From: Robiginitomaculum sp.
GTDB lineage: Bacteria; Pseudomonadota; Alphaproteobacteria; Caulobacterales; Maricaulaceae
DNA length: 64,000 bases
Assembly (NCBI GenBank): GCA_021776615.1
Contig: JAJFFO010000017.1
Coordinates: forward strand, 98,424 to 162,423
Direction of reading: 5' to 3'
The notes below the pieces were generated by a model. The model saw nothing but the letters and a program-made list of their open reading frames with translations, made no database searches and had not been told where the DNA came from. How positions within the stretch are numbered: position 1 is the stretch's first letter; every line of letters begins with the position of its first letter. Shown here in pieces: positions 62,904 to 64,000 of the stretch. The translations under genes and the position numbers were made by a program.

Positions 62904-63028
62904 GCCCCCGGTCTGCACCGAGGTGACGGCCTTACTTTGTCATTCCGGCGGCGGCCGGAATCCACCTTTCTTTTGGTGTCTTAAAACATACGAAGATGGA
63001 CCCCGGTCTGCACCGGGGTGACGGCCTA
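62904..63028. repeat. Cluster of palindromic extragenic repeats
   Basis: Three repeats between the GIY-YIG gene and the MNT–HEPN gene: CCCCCGGTCTGCACCGAGGT (62905), TCATTCCGGCGGCGGCCGG (62940) and GGACCCCGGTCTGCACCGGG (62998). The first and third are near copies of the 60.99-kb repeat. Confidence 0.85.
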
Positions 63029-63033
63029 GTTCT

Positions 63034-63957
63034 CTATTCCCCAGCCTTGGCCTTCTGTTCCAACTCAATAAGACGCTCTGCGCAGACGGTTTCGGCCAAA
63101 GTGTGCAGATGTTTGGTGCGTTCACCGAGCCAGTTCAGGGCTTCGGTGGAAATGGTATAGTGTTTGGAATAGCGGGCTTTGACATAGGCGTCGCGTAGCT
63201 TGTTGAAATTGGCCCGGGCGGCGCGATTGTCGCGCGGCCACGCGGCCACAAGGCGTTTGTCCAAATCCTCGGTCAAGGCGCGTAATTTGCGCAAATCATG
63301 GGTTGCCGGGCTATAATTGGTCAGGGCCAGCAGGATTGCCGCGTAAATCTGCTCGGCTGCCTGATGCAACAGAAATGCGGCATGTTTGTTGGAGCCGCGT
63401 TGCATACTCGCTTGCCAGTCAATTAAAAATTCGCCAGCGGTTTCGGCGTGTTCCTCAAAATGTTCCTTGGCCATCGCATAGGCGTCTTTGGCGTTCAGGG
63501 GTTTTGGCGTGGCCAGTTTTACATTGGGTTTTTCGTGCAGCACCACACCCTGTTTTTGGATGTCGCAGAAGAAATACCGGCCCTCGGACAGGGCGCTGTT
63601 TACTTCGTCGAGGCTGTGGACAATGAAGCTCACCGGCGTGCGTATGCTCTTGTCGCGCATCAGGGTTTCGGTGGCTTCGTACCAGTATTTGGTGAAGTCG
63701 GTCAGCTTCTTATGGCTGACGATTACCAGCAAATCATAATCGCTTTTATAGCCCTTTTTGGTGTACGGCTCGTCGACCCAATCGCCGCGCGCATAAGAAC
63801 CAAACAGGATTACCGACAGGATGCGGCCTTGCTTGCGCCACTCGGAATTGCCCAAGGCAATGGCGTCGGCAAACTCGGCAAAGAGAATGTCTTTGATGCG
63901 GTCCAGTTCGCGCCTTTTACGCGCCGGTAAATGCTGTAAATCTGTGTTCATACGCAT
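63034..63957 (-). CDS. Nucleotidyltransferase–HEPN fusion protein
   Basis: A 307-residue protein. The N-terminal nucleotidyltransferase has SVILFGSYARGDWVDEP followed by KSDYDLLVIVS (GSxARG…DxD). The C-terminal HEPN-type helical domain has HAAFLLHQAAEQIYAAIL, SPATHDLRKLRALTEDL and VKARYSKHYT. Separate MNT and HEPN proteins form antitoxin–toxin pairs, where MNT AMPylates HEPN; here they are fused. No clear RNase RxxxxxH motif is seen in the HEPN part, so it may be regulatory rather than toxic. The 5' end at 63957 may alternatively be 63951. Confidence 0.9.
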   Translation of the reverse strand: MRMNTDLQHLPARKRRELDRIKDILFAEFADAIALGNSEWRKQGRILSVILFGSYARGDWVDEPYTKKGYKSDYDLLVIVSHKKLTDFTKYWYEATETLMRDKSIRTPVSFIVHSLDEVNSALSEGRYFFCDIQKQGVVLHEKPNVKLATPKPLNAKDAYAMAKEHFEEHAETAGEFLIDWQASMQRGSNKHAAFLLHQAAEQIYAAILLALTNYSPATHDLRKLRALTEDLDKRLVAAWPRDNRAARANFNKLRDAYVKARYSKHYTISTEALNWLGERTKHLHTLAETVCAERLIELEQKAKAGE

Positions 63958-64000
63958 CGGCCATAGTCAGCACACGATTGATCCGTGCGCAAGGCCGGGA

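Overview
The window is chromosomal DNA from an alphaproteobacterium, most likely a prosthecate or stalked-type lineage near Caulobacterales, Maricaulales or Hyphomonadales; this placement is an inference. The supporting evidence is a MucR/Ros-family regulator, a PopZ-type polar organising protein, an ETC complex I subunit of the NDUFS4 type, the gene order pcm–tolC–popZ–valS, a large TonB-dependent receptor, and CtrA-like motifs (TTAA-N7-TTAA and TTAACCAT). No phage, integrase or transposase is visible. Most genes are housekeeping genes in tight operons with 1–14 nt overlaps.

Layout. 1–2.0 kb: the 3' part of a DEAD-box RNA helicase and a diguanylate cyclase. 2.3–6.2 kb (minus): glyA–nrdR–nusB–thiL and a small exported protein; the riboflavin genes that often sit between nrdR and nusB are absent. 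6.7–7.2 kb: a MucR-like regulator lacking the zinc-ligand histidines. 7.2–11.7 kb (minus): D-Ala-D-Ala carboxypeptidase, tmk, holB, tatD and a PhnP-like hydrolase. 11.9–15.4 kb: a cyclopropane-fatty-acid synthase-like methyltransferase, then a PLP cysteine-synthase-type enzyme coupled to cystathionine beta-lyase. 15.6–17.2 kb: a DUF6058-like protein, tRNA-Arg, a complex I subunit and tRNA-Pro. 17.7–24 kb: a TonB receptor, a DUF192 protein, and a ThDP decarboxylase-like/FMN 2-hydroxyacid oxidase pair. 24–28 kb: a TPR–methyltransferase fusion and a secreted protein with a strong terminator. 28–29.5 kb is a gene-free, repeat-rich stretch.

29.5–37.7 kb holds xthA, a lysoplasmalogenase, a DUF3137 protein, valS, popZ, tolC and pcm. 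37.9–40.2 kb holds a small exported protein, tRNA-Cys, a perfect 5 x 40 bp tandem repeat, an alpha-carbonic anhydrase, a candidate CtrA-controlled small RNA and tRNA-Asn. 40.4–48.9 kb holds a large zinc metalloprotease, a uracil-DNA-glycosylase-family protein, an exported protein, a membrane LytTR regulator, pyruvate kinase and an ABC-F ATPase. 49–50.8 kb holds a membrane pentapeptide-repeat protein and a duplicated palindromic element.

50.9–54.7 kb (minus) is a four-gene, translationally coupled redox operon: a Rieske/glutamate-synthase-type FMN fusion, a small membrane protein, a ferric-reductase-like/Rieske fusion, and a membrane-anchored Cys-containing protein. I find it one of the two most interesting loci. 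54.8–60.7 kb encodes an RND efflux pair and a convergent ABC-2 exporter. 60.9–64 kb is a small accessory island interleaved with palindromic repeats: a DUF5343-like/TIGR02391 gene pair, a GIY-YIG nuclease and an MNT–HEPN fusion. It is the other candidate for an undescribed system.
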